Of a DNA stretch of 32,341 nucleotides, positions 16,128 through 22,866 are shown in pieces (position 1 is the first letter of the stretch; the number at the start of each line of letters is the position of its first letter). The notes below the pieces were generated by a model. It saw only the letters and a program-made list of their open reading frames with translations, did not search any database and had not been told where the DNA came from. A program made the position numbers and the translations under genes. This DNA is from Patescibacteria group bacterium UBA6102 (GTDB lineage Bacteria > Patescibacteriota > Minisyncoccia > Minisyncoccales > UBA5738): the NCBI GenBank assembly GCA_002423555.1, contig DIWQ01000010.1:1-32341 (forward strand), written 5' to 3'.

Positions 16128-16784
16128 TTATCTTTCGGTGCGGGCAAAACAAATCCCCGTTACTTCAGCCGCGCCGGCGCCCCGCAGAATTTTGGCGCAT
16201 TCTTCCATTGTCGCGCCGGTGGTTACCACATCGTCAACCAAAACGATGTTTTTATTTTTGATTGATGCCGCGTCCGGACAAACAAAGGCGCCGCGCAAAT
16301 TATTCCGTCTTTCGGATTGCGACAGTTCGGCCTGGCGCCGGGTTTCCCGGGTTTTTTCCAGGCATCGGCCGGCGATCGGGATGCGCCAAATTTTTGCCAA
16401 TTCTTCGGCCAGGGCTTGCGCCTGATTGAACCCCCGTTCCCGCAGGCGTTTTCGCGCCAGCGGCACGGCGGCAAGAAAACAATCTTTCGGGTCTTGGCCG
16501 CACAGGGCGAAATGTCCGGCGATGATTTGCGCCATCGGCGCCGCCAATTCGCGAACGAAAGGATCATATTTCAGCGCGTGGATGATTTTTTGCGCGCGCC
16601 GGTTTTCATAACTGCACGCCGAGTAAATATCGGCCAGATATTTTTTGCCGCGGTCCGGGCGGTGGACCGGCGAAACGTCCAACAGCGCCGCGCAATCCGC
16701 GCAAATCAAATCGCCGTATTTTGAACAAAAAAAGCATTTTCGGGGAAAGAACAATTCCTTGGCCGCGGCGAAAAGCTTTTGCAT
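16128..16784 (-). CDS. comF: ComF family phosphoribosyltransferase-like protein
   Basis: A 218-aa ComFC-type protein. An N-terminal zinc ribbon has Cys17, Cys20, Cys28 and Cys31 (CFFC, CADC). The phosphoribosyltransferase-like domain follows, with ACSYENRRAQKIIHALKY and AVPLARKRLRERGFNQA as usual for ComF, and the PRPP-loop-like IVLVDDVVTTGATMEE at about 180-195. ComF proteins act in the cytosol in natural transformation, handling imported single-stranded DNA. The T4P locus begins immediately on the other strand, compatible with DNA uptake by the pilus; this link is an inference. Its TAA (TTA at 16128-16130) sits 1 bp beyond the 7-bp repeat. It shares a divergent spacer with pilM. Confidence 0.93.
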   Translation of the reverse strand: MQKLFAAAKELFFPRKCFFCSKYGDLICADCAALLDVSPVHRPDRGKKYLADIYSACSYENRRAQKIIHALKYDPFVRELAAPMAQIIAGHFALCGQDPKDCFLAAVPLARKRLRERGFNQAQALAEELAKIWRIPIAGRCLEKTRETRRQAELSQSERRNNLRGAFVCPDAASIKNKNIVLVDDVVTTGATMEECAKILRGAGAAEVTGICFARTER

Positions 16785-16795
16785 ATTGCACGCTA

Positions 16796-16822
16796 TTGTT
16801 TGCGTCTATGTTATGATATAAT
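16796..16822 (+). promoter_or_regulatory. Promoter with extended -10 for the pilM operon
   Basis: TGATATAAT (16814-16822) is an extended -10 (TGnTATAAT). TTGTTT at 16796-16801 is a weak -35 at 15 nt. Transcription would start near 16829, just before the structured leader. The -10 region is nearly palindromic, so a comF promoter on the other strand may overlap. Confidence 0.65.
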
Positions 16823-16839
16823 CATAGGCGATAAACGAT

Positions 16840-17016
16840 AAATTTAAAGGGTTTGTTGCCGAACAGGCTTTTTAACGAAATTTAAAGGTTTCGTCGTGAG
16901 GATTTGCAAAAATGAGAAGACATATTACCTTATATGTTGACGAATTTTTGCAAATTTGCAACAGAAAGATTTAAATTGCAGTAGAAGTCCTATTCGGCAA
17001 CAGACCCTTAAAATCC
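16840..17016 (+). promoter_or_regulatory. Structured 5' leader of pilM (candidate cis-regulatory RNA)
   Basis: An outer stem pairs 16842-16867 with 16989-17014, about 26 bp with one U-G wobble and two mismatches; the longest uninterrupted part is TGTTGCCGAA against TTCGGCAACA. Its right arm ends 2 nt before the GTG start codon. Inside are two hairpins: ACGAAA (16875-16880) with TTTCGT (16889-16894), and a long one in which ATTTGCAAAAAT (16902-16913) pairs perfectly with 16944-16955, then a 6/6 internal loop, then ACATAT (16920-16925) with ATATGT (16932-16937). The closed form would hide the start codon. No known riboswitch class recognised. A MITE is an alternative. Confidence 0.7.
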
Positions 17017-18117
17017 GTGCTTTCCAGATTGTTCGCAAAAAAATTTTTGGGCATTGACGTCGGCACGACATCAATAAAAATGGTGGAACTGGAAGATGCC
17101 GGGCGCGGTTTGGCATTGGCCAATTACGGCCAGATTGATCTGAGCCTTGTTGAAAATCAGGAAAGCGACACTGAAGAAAGGGGGCGGGCCATGGCGGATT
17201 TTTCGGCGGCCGAGATTGCGGAAATGGTCCAGGCGATAATGGCGAAAGCGAGAATTAAAACCCGCCAGTGCGCGCTTTCCATTCCCGATTTTTTGACTTT
17301 TTTCACATCCTTTTCCCTGCCGCCAATGACCGAAAAAGAGATTGCCGCCGCGGTGATGTTTGAAGCTCGCCAGCACATTCCTCTTCCGATTGACAGCGTG
17401 ACCATTGATTGGCAACTGATCGGCGGGACTTTCGGAAAGCCGGAAAAAATGGAGGTGGCGGTGACGGCGGTGCCCAATGAAATTATCACCAGATACAAAG
17501 AGATTGCCCAAAAAGCGAATCTGCAAATGATGCTGATGGAAGCCGAAGCGTTCGGGCTGGCCAAGGCGCTGGTTCCCGAAAACGAAACCGCCGCGGTTTG
17601 CCTGATTGACATCGGAATGCAAAGCACGGTTTGCAATTTGGTGCAAAACAAAATCTTGCGCTATTCGCACAGCTTTGACCGCGGTGCGGAGTATCTTCTC
17701 CGCGATCTTTCCCGGCAGATGCCGATTGAGCGCGAAGTTATTGACGCCGCCAAAAAAAAATACGGTTTTAAAATTTTTTCTTTGATGGATCCCGACGTGA
17801 AGAAAAAAATGGAGAAGCCGTTTAAAGAGGCGTTCATCCCGATTTTGCAGGAAATTGAAACGGCGCTGGCCGATTACCGCCGCAGTTCGGGAATTGATGC
17901 CGCAAAAATCATTTTGTCGGGCGGCGTCGCGGCGGCACCGGAAATAAAGAGCCAATTTGAAAATCATTTTCACAAAGAAGTGTTGATCGCCGATCCTTTT
18001 GCAAGGATTGCCTATCCCCGGGAAATTGCCGAAGAAATGAAAAACATCGGGCCTTCCTATGCCGCGGCGGTGGGAATGGCTTGCCGCGGATTTGATTTGG
18101 GGAAATCCGTCCGGTGA
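17017..18117 (+). CDS. pilM: Type IV pilus assembly protein PilM
   Basis: A 366-aa actin-like ATPase-fold protein that sits on the cytoplasmic side and binds the N terminus of PilN in the alignment complex. The FLGIDVGTTSIKMVELE segment (residues 10-26) is the first phosphate-binding loop; VCLIDIGMQSTVCNLVQ (near 190-206) the second; KIILSGGVAAAPEIKSQFE (near 295-313) the adenosine-binding motif. The length is close to family average (about 350 aa). The start is GTG at 17017; the sequence MLSRLFAKKFLGID is family-typical, so this is the likely start even though no Shine-Dalgarno sequence is present and the codon sits against the leader stem. It is followed by a 368-bp spacer, unusual because pilM and pilN normally abut. 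Confidence 0.95.
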   Translation: MLSRLFAKKFLGIDVGTTSIKMVELEDAGRGLALANYGQIDLSLVENQESDTEERGRAMADFSAAEIAEMVQAIMAKARIKTRQCALSIPDFLTFFTSFSLPPMTEKEIAAAVMFEARQHIPLPIDSVTIDWQLIGGTFGKPEKMEVAVTAVPNEIITRYKEIAQKANLQMMLMEAEAFGLAKALVPENETAAVCLIDIGMQSTVCNLVQNKILRYSHSFDRGAEYLLRDLSRQMPIEREVIDAAKKKYGFKIFSLMDPDVKKKMEKPFKEAFIPILQEIETALADYRRSSGIDAAKIILSGGVAAAPEIKSQFENHFHKEVLIADPFARIAYPREIAEEMKNIGPSYAAAVGMACRGFDLGKSVR

Positions 18118-18122
18118 TTAAA

Positions 18123-18339
18123 CCTACTGCGTAAATATTTTCTACTGCAATTTCCATATTTTCGGCGACGCCGAATTCGTCAATCGCTCGCCTCGCCGAA
18201 GTCTATGGCGAAGCGCGGGTCGGCATATTTAAGCCAATATGCCTCCCTCGTTTCTGCGAAACGAGACTGCGAGCAGACATTCATCATTCGGCTCGCACGA
18301 AATCTGAAAATTTCGTTGCGTAAATATTTACGCAGTGGG
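18123..18339 (+). promoter_or_regulatory. Multi-hairpin structured spacer between pilM and pilN
   Basis: This fills most of the gene-free stretch 18118-18485. An 18-bp outer stem pairs 18123-18140 with 18322-18339, complete apart from one U-G wobble. Inside are six local hairpins: 18161-18175 (TTCGGCG/CGCCGAA), 18193-18211 (TCGCC/GGCGA), 18222-18243 (GGCATATT/AATATGCC), 18247-18265 (CTCGTTTC/GAAACGAG), 18268-18297 (TGCGAGC/GCTCGCA) and 18298-18315 (CGAAAT/ATTTCG). The right arm of the outer stem is also part of a perfect 16-bp palindrome (GCGTAAATATTTACGC, 18318-18333), so an alternative fold exists. No family recognised. Confidence 0.75.
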
Positions 18340-18369
18340 TCTATTGTTTCTTTTCAAAAAAGAATGGTT

Positions 18370-18375
18370 TATAAT
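18370..18375 (+). promoter_or_regulatory. Possible internal -10 box before the PilN-like gene
   Basis: A perfect TATAAT just after the multi-hairpin spacer, with TTGTTT at 18344-18349 (20-nt spacing) as a poor -35. It would give a separate transcript for the PilN-like and pilO genes, with a leader of about 105 nt. Confidence 0.4.
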
Positions 18376-18485
18376 AACATAAGCGGCGGGTATCGTTGTT
18401 GCAAGCGCCACTTTTGAGCTTTTTATTTGCCGGACAAAAACAGCACCGGCAATCGTTTCAAATTTTGAATTTCAGCCAAAATAAT

Positions 18486-19019
18486 ATGATCAACACAACA
18501 GTCAAGCGTCCGGGGCTTTTTCTTGAGAACGTGGTTTTTTATTTTTCCTTTCTTTTGCTGGCGCTGGTGGTGGGCGCGTTTTTCTACGTCCGGCATCTGA
18601 CGGTATCGGCGGATGCGGAGTTGTCCAATCTGGAAGTGCAAATTGCGGCGACAAAGACCGAGGATCAAAAAAAATTGGAAGATCAGATCAAGATTGCCCA
18701 GCGGCAGTTGGAGGATTTTTCAAGGGTGATTTCCGTGCGTACGTCGGCGCGCGATTTTTTCGCCAAATTGGAAAGTCTGATCGTTCCCGGGGTTTATTTG
18801 TCAAAAATGGACGCCGATTTCCCGAAAATGTCGGCGTCGTTCTCCGGACATGGGAAAAATTTTTCGGAAGTGGAGCGCCAAGCGATGAAATTCAGAAGTT
18901 CGTCGGAAATTTTGAAGTCGGCCAATTTGGATAGAATATCCGTCAGTGAAGCCGGCGGCGTTGATTTTGAATCAAAGGCCGTCTTGAATCTTGGAATGAA
19001 AATTCCGGAGTATTTTTAA
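18486..19019 (+). CDS. PilN-like pilus alignment protein
   Basis: A 177-aa bitopic protein: 14-residue cytoplasmic tail, transmembrane helix at about 15-34, coiled-coil region at about 40-80, then a small outer domain (FFAKLESLIVPGVYLSKMDADF...LNLGMKIPEYF). Position between pilM and pilO, size and topology fit PilN, whose outer domain pairs with PilO. The cytoplasmic tail (MINTTVKRPGLFLE) lacks the INLLP motif with which PilN usually binds PilM, so the assignment rests on context. The start at 18486 was chosen because the upstream in-frame residues (from 18396) are not family-like and overlap the presumed leader. The name is kept general for that reason. Confidence 0.7.
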   Translation: MINTTVKRPGLFLENVVFYFSFLLLALVVGAFFYVRHLTVSADAELSNLEVQIAATKTEDQKKLEDQIKIAQRQLEDFSRVISVRTSARDFFAKLESLIVPGVYLSKMDADFPKMSASFSGHGKNFSEVERQAMKFRSSSEILKSANLDRISVSEAGGVDFESKAVLNLGMKIPEYF

Positions 19020-19238
19020 GGTTTGGTCTTAGGCGGCTTTCACAAATAAACCTCCACACCATACCCACATCTTTGCCCCATATTTCAAATTTCTTCGGGC
19101 GCAATATTTTCAATGTAGCGAGAGGCTACATCTCAAATATTGCTTGGTCGGAAATTTGAAACCTGAGCCAAACCTGCGGGCAATATATGGAAGTTATTTA
19201 TGAAAGCCGCCTTAGGGGGCTTTCACAAATAAACCTCC
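19019..19238 (+). promoter_or_regulatory. Structured, possibly two-state spacer between pilN-like and pilO
   Basis: A 27-bp stem-loop lies at 19083-19161: TTTCAAATTTC with its complement (19083-19093/19151-19161), a 7/7 internal loop, GCAATATTT/AAATATTGC (19101-19109/19135-19143), a 3/3 loop, ATGTAGC/GCTACAT (19113-19119/19125-19131) and loop GAGAG. TTGCCC (19073-19078) also pairs with GGGCAA (19178-19183). A 28-bp motif occurs at 19028-19055, again at 19211-19238 (27 of 28 identical), and once inverted at 19189-19215. The inverted copy can pair with either direct copy, giving two exclusive folds: one closes the whole domain, the other makes a hairpin just before pilO. Confidence 0.75.
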
Positions 19239-19257
19239 TTAACAAAACAAAACGCCT

Positions 19258-19860
19258 ATGTCAAGAAATTATTTGGAAGCGTTTGCAATTCTTATCATCG
19301 CTTTCGCCTTGGGCTTTTTTCTGTTGCTTCCGAAATGTCAGAGTTTACGGGATTTGCAAGGCCAGGTGCAAATTAAGGCCGGCGAACTCAAAGAGCGCGA
19401 AGAATATTATGCCGGTCTTAAGGCGATAATGGACGATTTGAATTATTACCGTGAAAATTTGGAAAAGATCGGCAGTGCTTTGCCCGTCGGCGCCGATGCC
19501 GCCGCCATGATGGATTTTGCGAAAAACGCGGCGATGAATTCGGGTTTGGCGGTGAAGGGTATTGAATATTCCGGTGCCGGTGCCGGTGCCGATAATGCCG
19601 CTGATCCGACGTCGCCGGAAACCTCTTTAAAAAACTATACCATTTCGCTCAAATTGAGCGGCAGTTACGGCAACTTCAAAAGTTTTTTGGCGATCATTGA
19701 AAATTCCAGCCGTTTGATCACTGTTGAGTCGCTGGGCGTCGCTTCAAAATCGGAAATTAAAAGCGGGGGCGAATCACCGGAAGAAGAATCCGTGCCATTG
19801 CCGCCGGCGGGAGAAAAGATTCTTGACTACGACGTTAAATTATCAACGAATTATTATTAG
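19258..19860 (+). CDS. pilO: Type IV pilus assembly protein PilO
   Basis: A 200-aa bitopic protein: transmembrane helix at about 7-24, coiled coil about 28-70 (DLQGQVQIKAGELKEREEYYAGLKAIMDDLNYYRENLEKI), then a ferredoxin-like outer domain (ALPVGADAAAMMDFAKNAAMNSGLAVKGIEY; YTISLKLSGSYGNFKSFLAIIENSSRLITVESL), the usual PilO pattern. It heterodimerises with PilN in the periplasm-side alignment complex; in a Gram-positive-like CPR envelope it would extend outside the membrane. The tail from about 165 is Pro/Glu-rich. The start at 19258 gives a short N terminus as in the family. The leader holds the D2 copy of the spacer repeat. Confidence 0.9.
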   Translation: MSRNYLEAFAILIIAFALGFFLLLPKCQSLRDLQGQVQIKAGELKEREEYYAGLKAIMDDLNYYRENLEKIGSALPVGADAAAMMDFAKNAAMNSGLAVKGIEYSGAGAGADNAADPTSPETSLKNYTISLKLSGSYGNFKSFLAIIENSSRLITVESLGVASKSEIKSGGESPEEESVPLPPAGEKILDYDVKLSTNYY

Positions 19861-19892
19861 GCCGGTTGGGCAAATGTTAACCGGCGGTTTTT
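19861..19892 (+). terminator. Terminator- or attenuator-like hairpin after pilO
   Basis: GCCGGTT (19861-19867) pairs with AACCGGC (19879-19885), followed by GG and five T. The stem is good but the U-run short, so partial termination inside the operon is plausible. Confidence 0.45.
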
Positions 19893-19947
19893 GGAAGCGC
19901 CGCGGCGATAATTACCCGACGATTTTAATGATCAATAATTTTTTAAT

Positions 19948-20250
19948 ATGGCAATAACTTTTCAGGAAAAAAGCAATTTGGGAAAAAAGATCGTGGTTCT
20001 GCTCGCTTTGTTTTTGATATTCGCCGCGATCGTCTTTTTCGGCTGGCGGTTTGTTAAGCAAAGTTTCACCGCTCCTCCCGCTTTGCCCGCGCCTGCGCCC
20101 GCGCTCAATATTGAAGCGTTGCAAGATCCGCGACTGGAGGATCTGGAAATGTTTCCCCGTGTTTTGCCGCCGGAAGAGGAAATCACGCGGGAAAATCCTT
20201 TTGTTGAGTCTTCAACAACCACGGCCGACGGCGCCGGCGGCAAGGATTAG
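19948..20250 (+). CDS. Small bitopic protein in the PilP position
   Basis: A 100-aa protein with a short cytoplasmic tail, one transmembrane helix (about 15-34), an Ala/Pro linker (about 43-52) and an acidic outer segment ending DPRLEDLEMFPRVLPPEEEITRENPF and a Ser/Thr tail. It sits between pilO and pilB where other T4P operons have pilP; the ENPF ending recalls the (R/K)(D/N)PF motif of PilP/GspC-type linkers. No HR-like domain is present, so it is at most a PilP-like stub. The role, linking or scaffolding the alignment complex, is an inference from position. Confidence 0.75.
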   Translation: MAITFQEKSNLGKKIVVLLALFLIFAAIVFFGWRFVKQSFTAPPALPAPAPALNIEALQDPRLEDLEMFPRVLPPEEEITRENPFVESSTTTADGAGGKD

Positions 20251-20256
20251 CGTTGA

Positions 20257-20308
20257 AAGGGCAGGCGTGCCGGTCCGGCCGCCCCGTTGCTTCCGGCGGC
20301 GGGCCCTT
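20257..20308 (+). repeat. GC-rich nested hairpin before pilB
   Basis: AAGGGC (20257-20262) pairs with GCCCTT (20303-20308); within, GCCGCC (20278-20283) pairs with GGCGGC (20295-20300). It occupies most of the 103-bp spacer between the PilP-position gene and pilB. Confidence 0.55.
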
Positions 20309-20353
20309 AGTAGCGCGTTGTTTTGTATTTTCTAAAGATGCTTGAAATTTCCA

Positions 20354-22114
20354 ATGTCGCTTTTAACGCAACAACTTATTGGTGCCGGCGCCATCACCGC
20401 CGAGCAGGCCGCCAAAGTGGAGGCCGAATTGGCGAAGGATTTGGGGAAGACCGAAGAAGAGGTAATCATCGCGCAAGGCTTTGTTGAGGAGAAGAAACTT
20501 TTTGAACTGAAAAGCCGATGGCTGGGTATTCCATTGATTCTTGATCCCCCCGAGGACCTTTCTCTGGAGATTTTGGAAACGATTCCCGAGGAAACCGCCA
20601 AGTTCTACCGAATGATCCCGTTGGGAAAAAAAAAGAGTGAATTTATGGTGGGGATGGTTTGTCCCGAAGATTTGAAAGCGCAGGAGGCGCTTAAGTTTCT
20701 GGCACGGAAAAACAATTTTGTTTACCAAGTGTTTTTAATTACTCCGGCGATTTTCAACGGAGTTTTGGCCAAATATCGCGATCTGAAAAAAGAAGTGGGG
20801 CGGGCGCTGGAAGAATTTCAGGAGGAAGAATCGCAAAACAAAGTTTCGCGCCAAAAACAGCAGGAAGAAACGATTTCCGGCGTGGAGAGCGCGCCGATTG
20901 CCAAAATCGTCAACGTGATTTTGCGCAACGCAATTGACGGCAACGCTTCTGACATTCACATTGAGCCCAGCCGGACGAAATTGAGAGTCCGCTTCCGCGT
21001 GATGGGTGATCTGTTTTCGTCAATTTTTCTGCCGCTCAACATTGCCAACGCGGTGCTGGCGCGCATCAAAATAATGTCAAATATGAAGATTGACGAGAAC
21101 CGCGTGCCGCAGGACGGGCGTTTTTCAATGAAGATTGCCAGCAAAACTTATGATTTTCGCGTTTCCACCTTGCCCACGGCACTCGGCGAAAAGGTGGTGA
21201 TGAGAATTCTAGACCCGGATGCGGGGCACAAAACTTTTGAAGATTTGGGACTGGACGGGCGTAATCTGCAGTTGATGAAAAAGGCGGTTGACGAACCCTT
21301 CGGACTGATTCTGGTGACCGGGCCGACCGGGTCCGGGAAAAGTACCACTCTTTACGCGGTGTTGCAGGAGATCAACAATGAAAAGATCAATATCATCAGC
21401 TTGGAAGATCCGGTGGAATATTTTTGCGACGGCGTCAACCAGTCGCAGGTGCGGCCGGAGATCGGCTTTGATTTCGCTTCGGGATTGCGCAGTATTTTGC
21501 GCCAGGACCCGGATGTGATTATGGTGGGCGAGGTGCGCGACGAAGAAACCGCGCTGTTAACCATTCATTCGGCGCTTACCGGCCACTTGGTGTTGTCCAC
21601 TTTGCACACCAATGATTCTTTGGGCGTCGTGCCGCGCTTGGTGGATTTGAAAATCCAGCCGTATCTGATTCCGTCAACGCTCATTCTGGCGCTGGCACAG
21701 CGTTTGGTGCGTCGCCTTTGTCCCGATTGCCGCCGGCAAATCCCTGCTCAGGGATATTTGAAGGAAAAGATAATTTTTGAATTCAATTCAATTCCCGAAA
21801 GCTCGCGGGAGGGGATGGCGTTGCCGGATCCGATAATGATCTGGGAGCCGGTCGGCTGTTCAAAGTGCAAACGGCAGGGATTTTCCGGTCGGGTGGGAAT
21901 TTTTGAAACGCTGGAAATGACGGCGGAACTGGGAGAGATTGTTTTGAAAAATCTTTCCGACTCCGCCTTGGGCGCAGAGGCGCGGCGGCAAGGGCTGATC
22001 ACGATGCGCCAAGACGGGGTTTTAAAGGCATTGAAAGGAATGACTACGCTGGAAGAAGTTTTGAAAGCCACCGAAGAGGATATTTCCGCGGCGGTGAGCG
22101 GCAAGAACCCGTAA
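20354..22114 (+). CDS. pilB: Type IV pilus extension ATPase PilB
   Basis: A 586-aa GspE/PilB ATPase that powers pilus polymerisation from the cytoplasmic face of PilC. The N-terminal about 150 residues are an MshEN-like domain; an acidic/Gln linker follows (about 150-175); the ATPase core has SDIHIEP, Walker A GPTGSGKST (about 323-331), Asp box ISLEDPVEY, Walker B-type RQDPDVIMVGEVRDEETA (about 382-400), and His box GHLVLSTLHTNDS (about 409-421). A zinc site CPDC (about 455-458) and CSKC (about 501-504) completes the family pattern. Start ATG 20354 (MSLLTQQL) chosen over TTG 20342, four codons upstream. The stop is the first three bases before the GGGTCTA palindrome. Confidence 0.96.
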   Translation: MSLLTQQLIGAGAITAEQAAKVEAELAKDLGKTEEEVIIAQGFVEEKKLFELKSRWLGIPLILDPPEDLSLEILETIPEETAKFYRMIPLGKKKSEFMVGMVCPEDLKAQEALKFLARKNNFVYQVFLITPAIFNGVLAKYRDLKKEVGRALEEFQEEESQNKVSRQKQQEETISGVESAPIAKIVNVILRNAIDGNASDIHIEPSRTKLRVRFRVMGDLFSSIFLPLNIANAVLARIKIMSNMKIDENRVPQDGRFSMKIASKTYDFRVSTLPTALGEKVVMRILDPDAGHKTFEDLGLDGRNLQLMKKAVDEPFGLILVTGPTGSGKSTTLYAVLQEINNEKINIISLEDPVEYFCDGVNQSQVRPEIGFDFASGLRSILRQDPDVIMVGEVRDEETALLTIHSALTGHLVLSTLHTNDSLGVVPRLVDLKIQPYLIPSTLILALAQRLVRRLCPDCRRQIPAQGYLKEKIIFEFNSIPESSREGMALPDPIMIWEPVGCSKCKRQGFSGRVGIFETLEMTAELGEIVLKNLSDSALGAEARRQGLITMRQDGVLKALKGMTTLEEVLKATEEDISAAVSGKNP

Positions 22115-22149
22115 GGGTCTATCCCTCGCTAATGCGAGGGTTAGACCCT
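22114..22149. repeat. GGGTCTA-type palindromic element after pilB
   Basis: A 15-bp arm at 22115-22129 pairs with 22134-22148 with one T-T mismatch and a TAAT loop; it begins at the last base of the pilB stop codon. It matches the copy at 29691-29726 in 32 of 34 bases, including the mismatch. A half-copy (GGGGTCTAACC) follows at 22181-22191. Confidence 0.85.
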
Positions 22150-22246
22150 GGCAAGGAATTGCTGCAAGCGCAAAATTGAAGGGGTCTAACCGGGATTTAA
22201 CATCCTCTGTAACTATTCCTTGGTGAGCGGTTGCGACCGCCTTTGC

Positions 22247-22270
22247 TTGACAAAAAAAATAGGTTATAAT
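22247..22270 (+). promoter_or_regulatory. Possible promoter for the receiver gene
   Basis: A perfect TATAAT at 22265-22270 lies 21 bp before the start codon. TTGACA at 22247-22252 is only 12 nt away; TTGCTT at 22244-22249 gives 15 nt. The -10 is convincing, the -35 is not. Confidence 0.45.
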
Positions 22271-22291
22271 GAGCTAATAATATCACTGATT

Positions 22292-22720
22292 ATGACAACA
22301 ATTGAAAAAGATGCCGCCGGTGCCGGAAAAAAAATTCTGGTGGTGGAAGACGATCCGTTCTTGTCCGATATTTATCATACCAAATTAAAGCAGGCGGGTT
22401 TTGCCGTTGACCTGGCGATGACCGGGGAAGAGTGCATGGAAAAGTTGTCGGGCGGAGAGTATGATTTGATGGTATTGGATATCGTTTTGCCCCAATTGGA
22501 CGGGTGGGAAATATTGGCGCGCGTCGGCAAAATGCGCCGCCAAAAACCGGATTCATATCTCAATCGCCTGAAAATCATCATCCTTTCCAATCTGGGACAA
22601 AAAGAAGAAATAAAAAAAGGACTTGATTTGGGTGCCGACGGGTTTATGATCAAGGCGCACTTCACCCCAAGCGAGGTGGCCGAAGAGATCAACAGAGCGC
22701 TGGAAACTCCGAAGCAATAA
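22292..22720 (+). CDS. Stand-alone CheY-like receiver protein
   Basis: A 142-aa single-domain response regulator. KILVVEDDPF gives the acidic pair Asp20-Asp21, VLDIVLPQLDG the phosphoacceptor Asp63, ILSNLG the conserved Ser99, and FMIKAHF the Lys121. There is no output domain, so it would act by protein-protein contact. It is placed between pilB and pilT, so control of pilus extension and retraction, as with PilG/PilH or CheY-type regulators, is a reasonable inference. The cognate kinase is not in the window. The start at MTTIEKDAAGAGKK was chosen because upstream in-frame residues precede the -10 box. Confidence 0.92.
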   Translation: MTTIEKDAAGAGKKILVVEDDPFLSDIYHTKLKQAGFAVDLAMTGEECMEKLSGGEYDLMVLDIVLPQLDGWEILARVGKMRRQKPDSYLNRLKIIILSNLGQKEEIKKGLDLGADGFMIKAHFTPSEVAEEINRALETPKQ

Positions 22721-22776
22721 AAAAACCGAGCGATAAATCATAATGGCGAAAGCGGTGAGTTTAATTAAAATAAACT

Positions 22777-22866
22777 AAAAATTCAAAGTTGAAAATTGCA
22801 AAATGCGGCGCCCGCGCGTTTTAAACCGTTTTTTAAATTTTTCAATTTCAATTTTTAATTTGAAAT
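22777..22866. repeat. AT-rich imperfect inverted repeat before pilT
   Basis: The left arm at 22777-22808 (TAAAAATTCAAAGTTGAAAA...) pairs imperfectly with 22827-22866, with a GC-rich centre (GGCGCCCGCGCG). It reaches the base before the pilT ATG. Same family as 3167-3283 and 23930-24053. Confidence 0.65.

Noticed and set aside
16840..17016. Insertion sequence
   Set aside because: Inverted ends are present but there is no transposase frame or clear target duplication; a MITE stays possible.
17071..17973. 300-aa antisense ORF over pilM
   Set aside because: Shadow of a long real gene; His/Arg/Phe-rich composition typical of reverse frames.
18205..18417. 70-aa ORF across the pilM-pilN spacer
   Set aside because: Its bases are fully explained by the hairpins; the protein has no recognisable pattern.
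22247..22270. Consensus TTGACA/TATAAT promoter before the receiver gene
   Set aside because: Spacing is only 12 nt, too short for a normal sigma70 pair; only the -10 is kept as likely.
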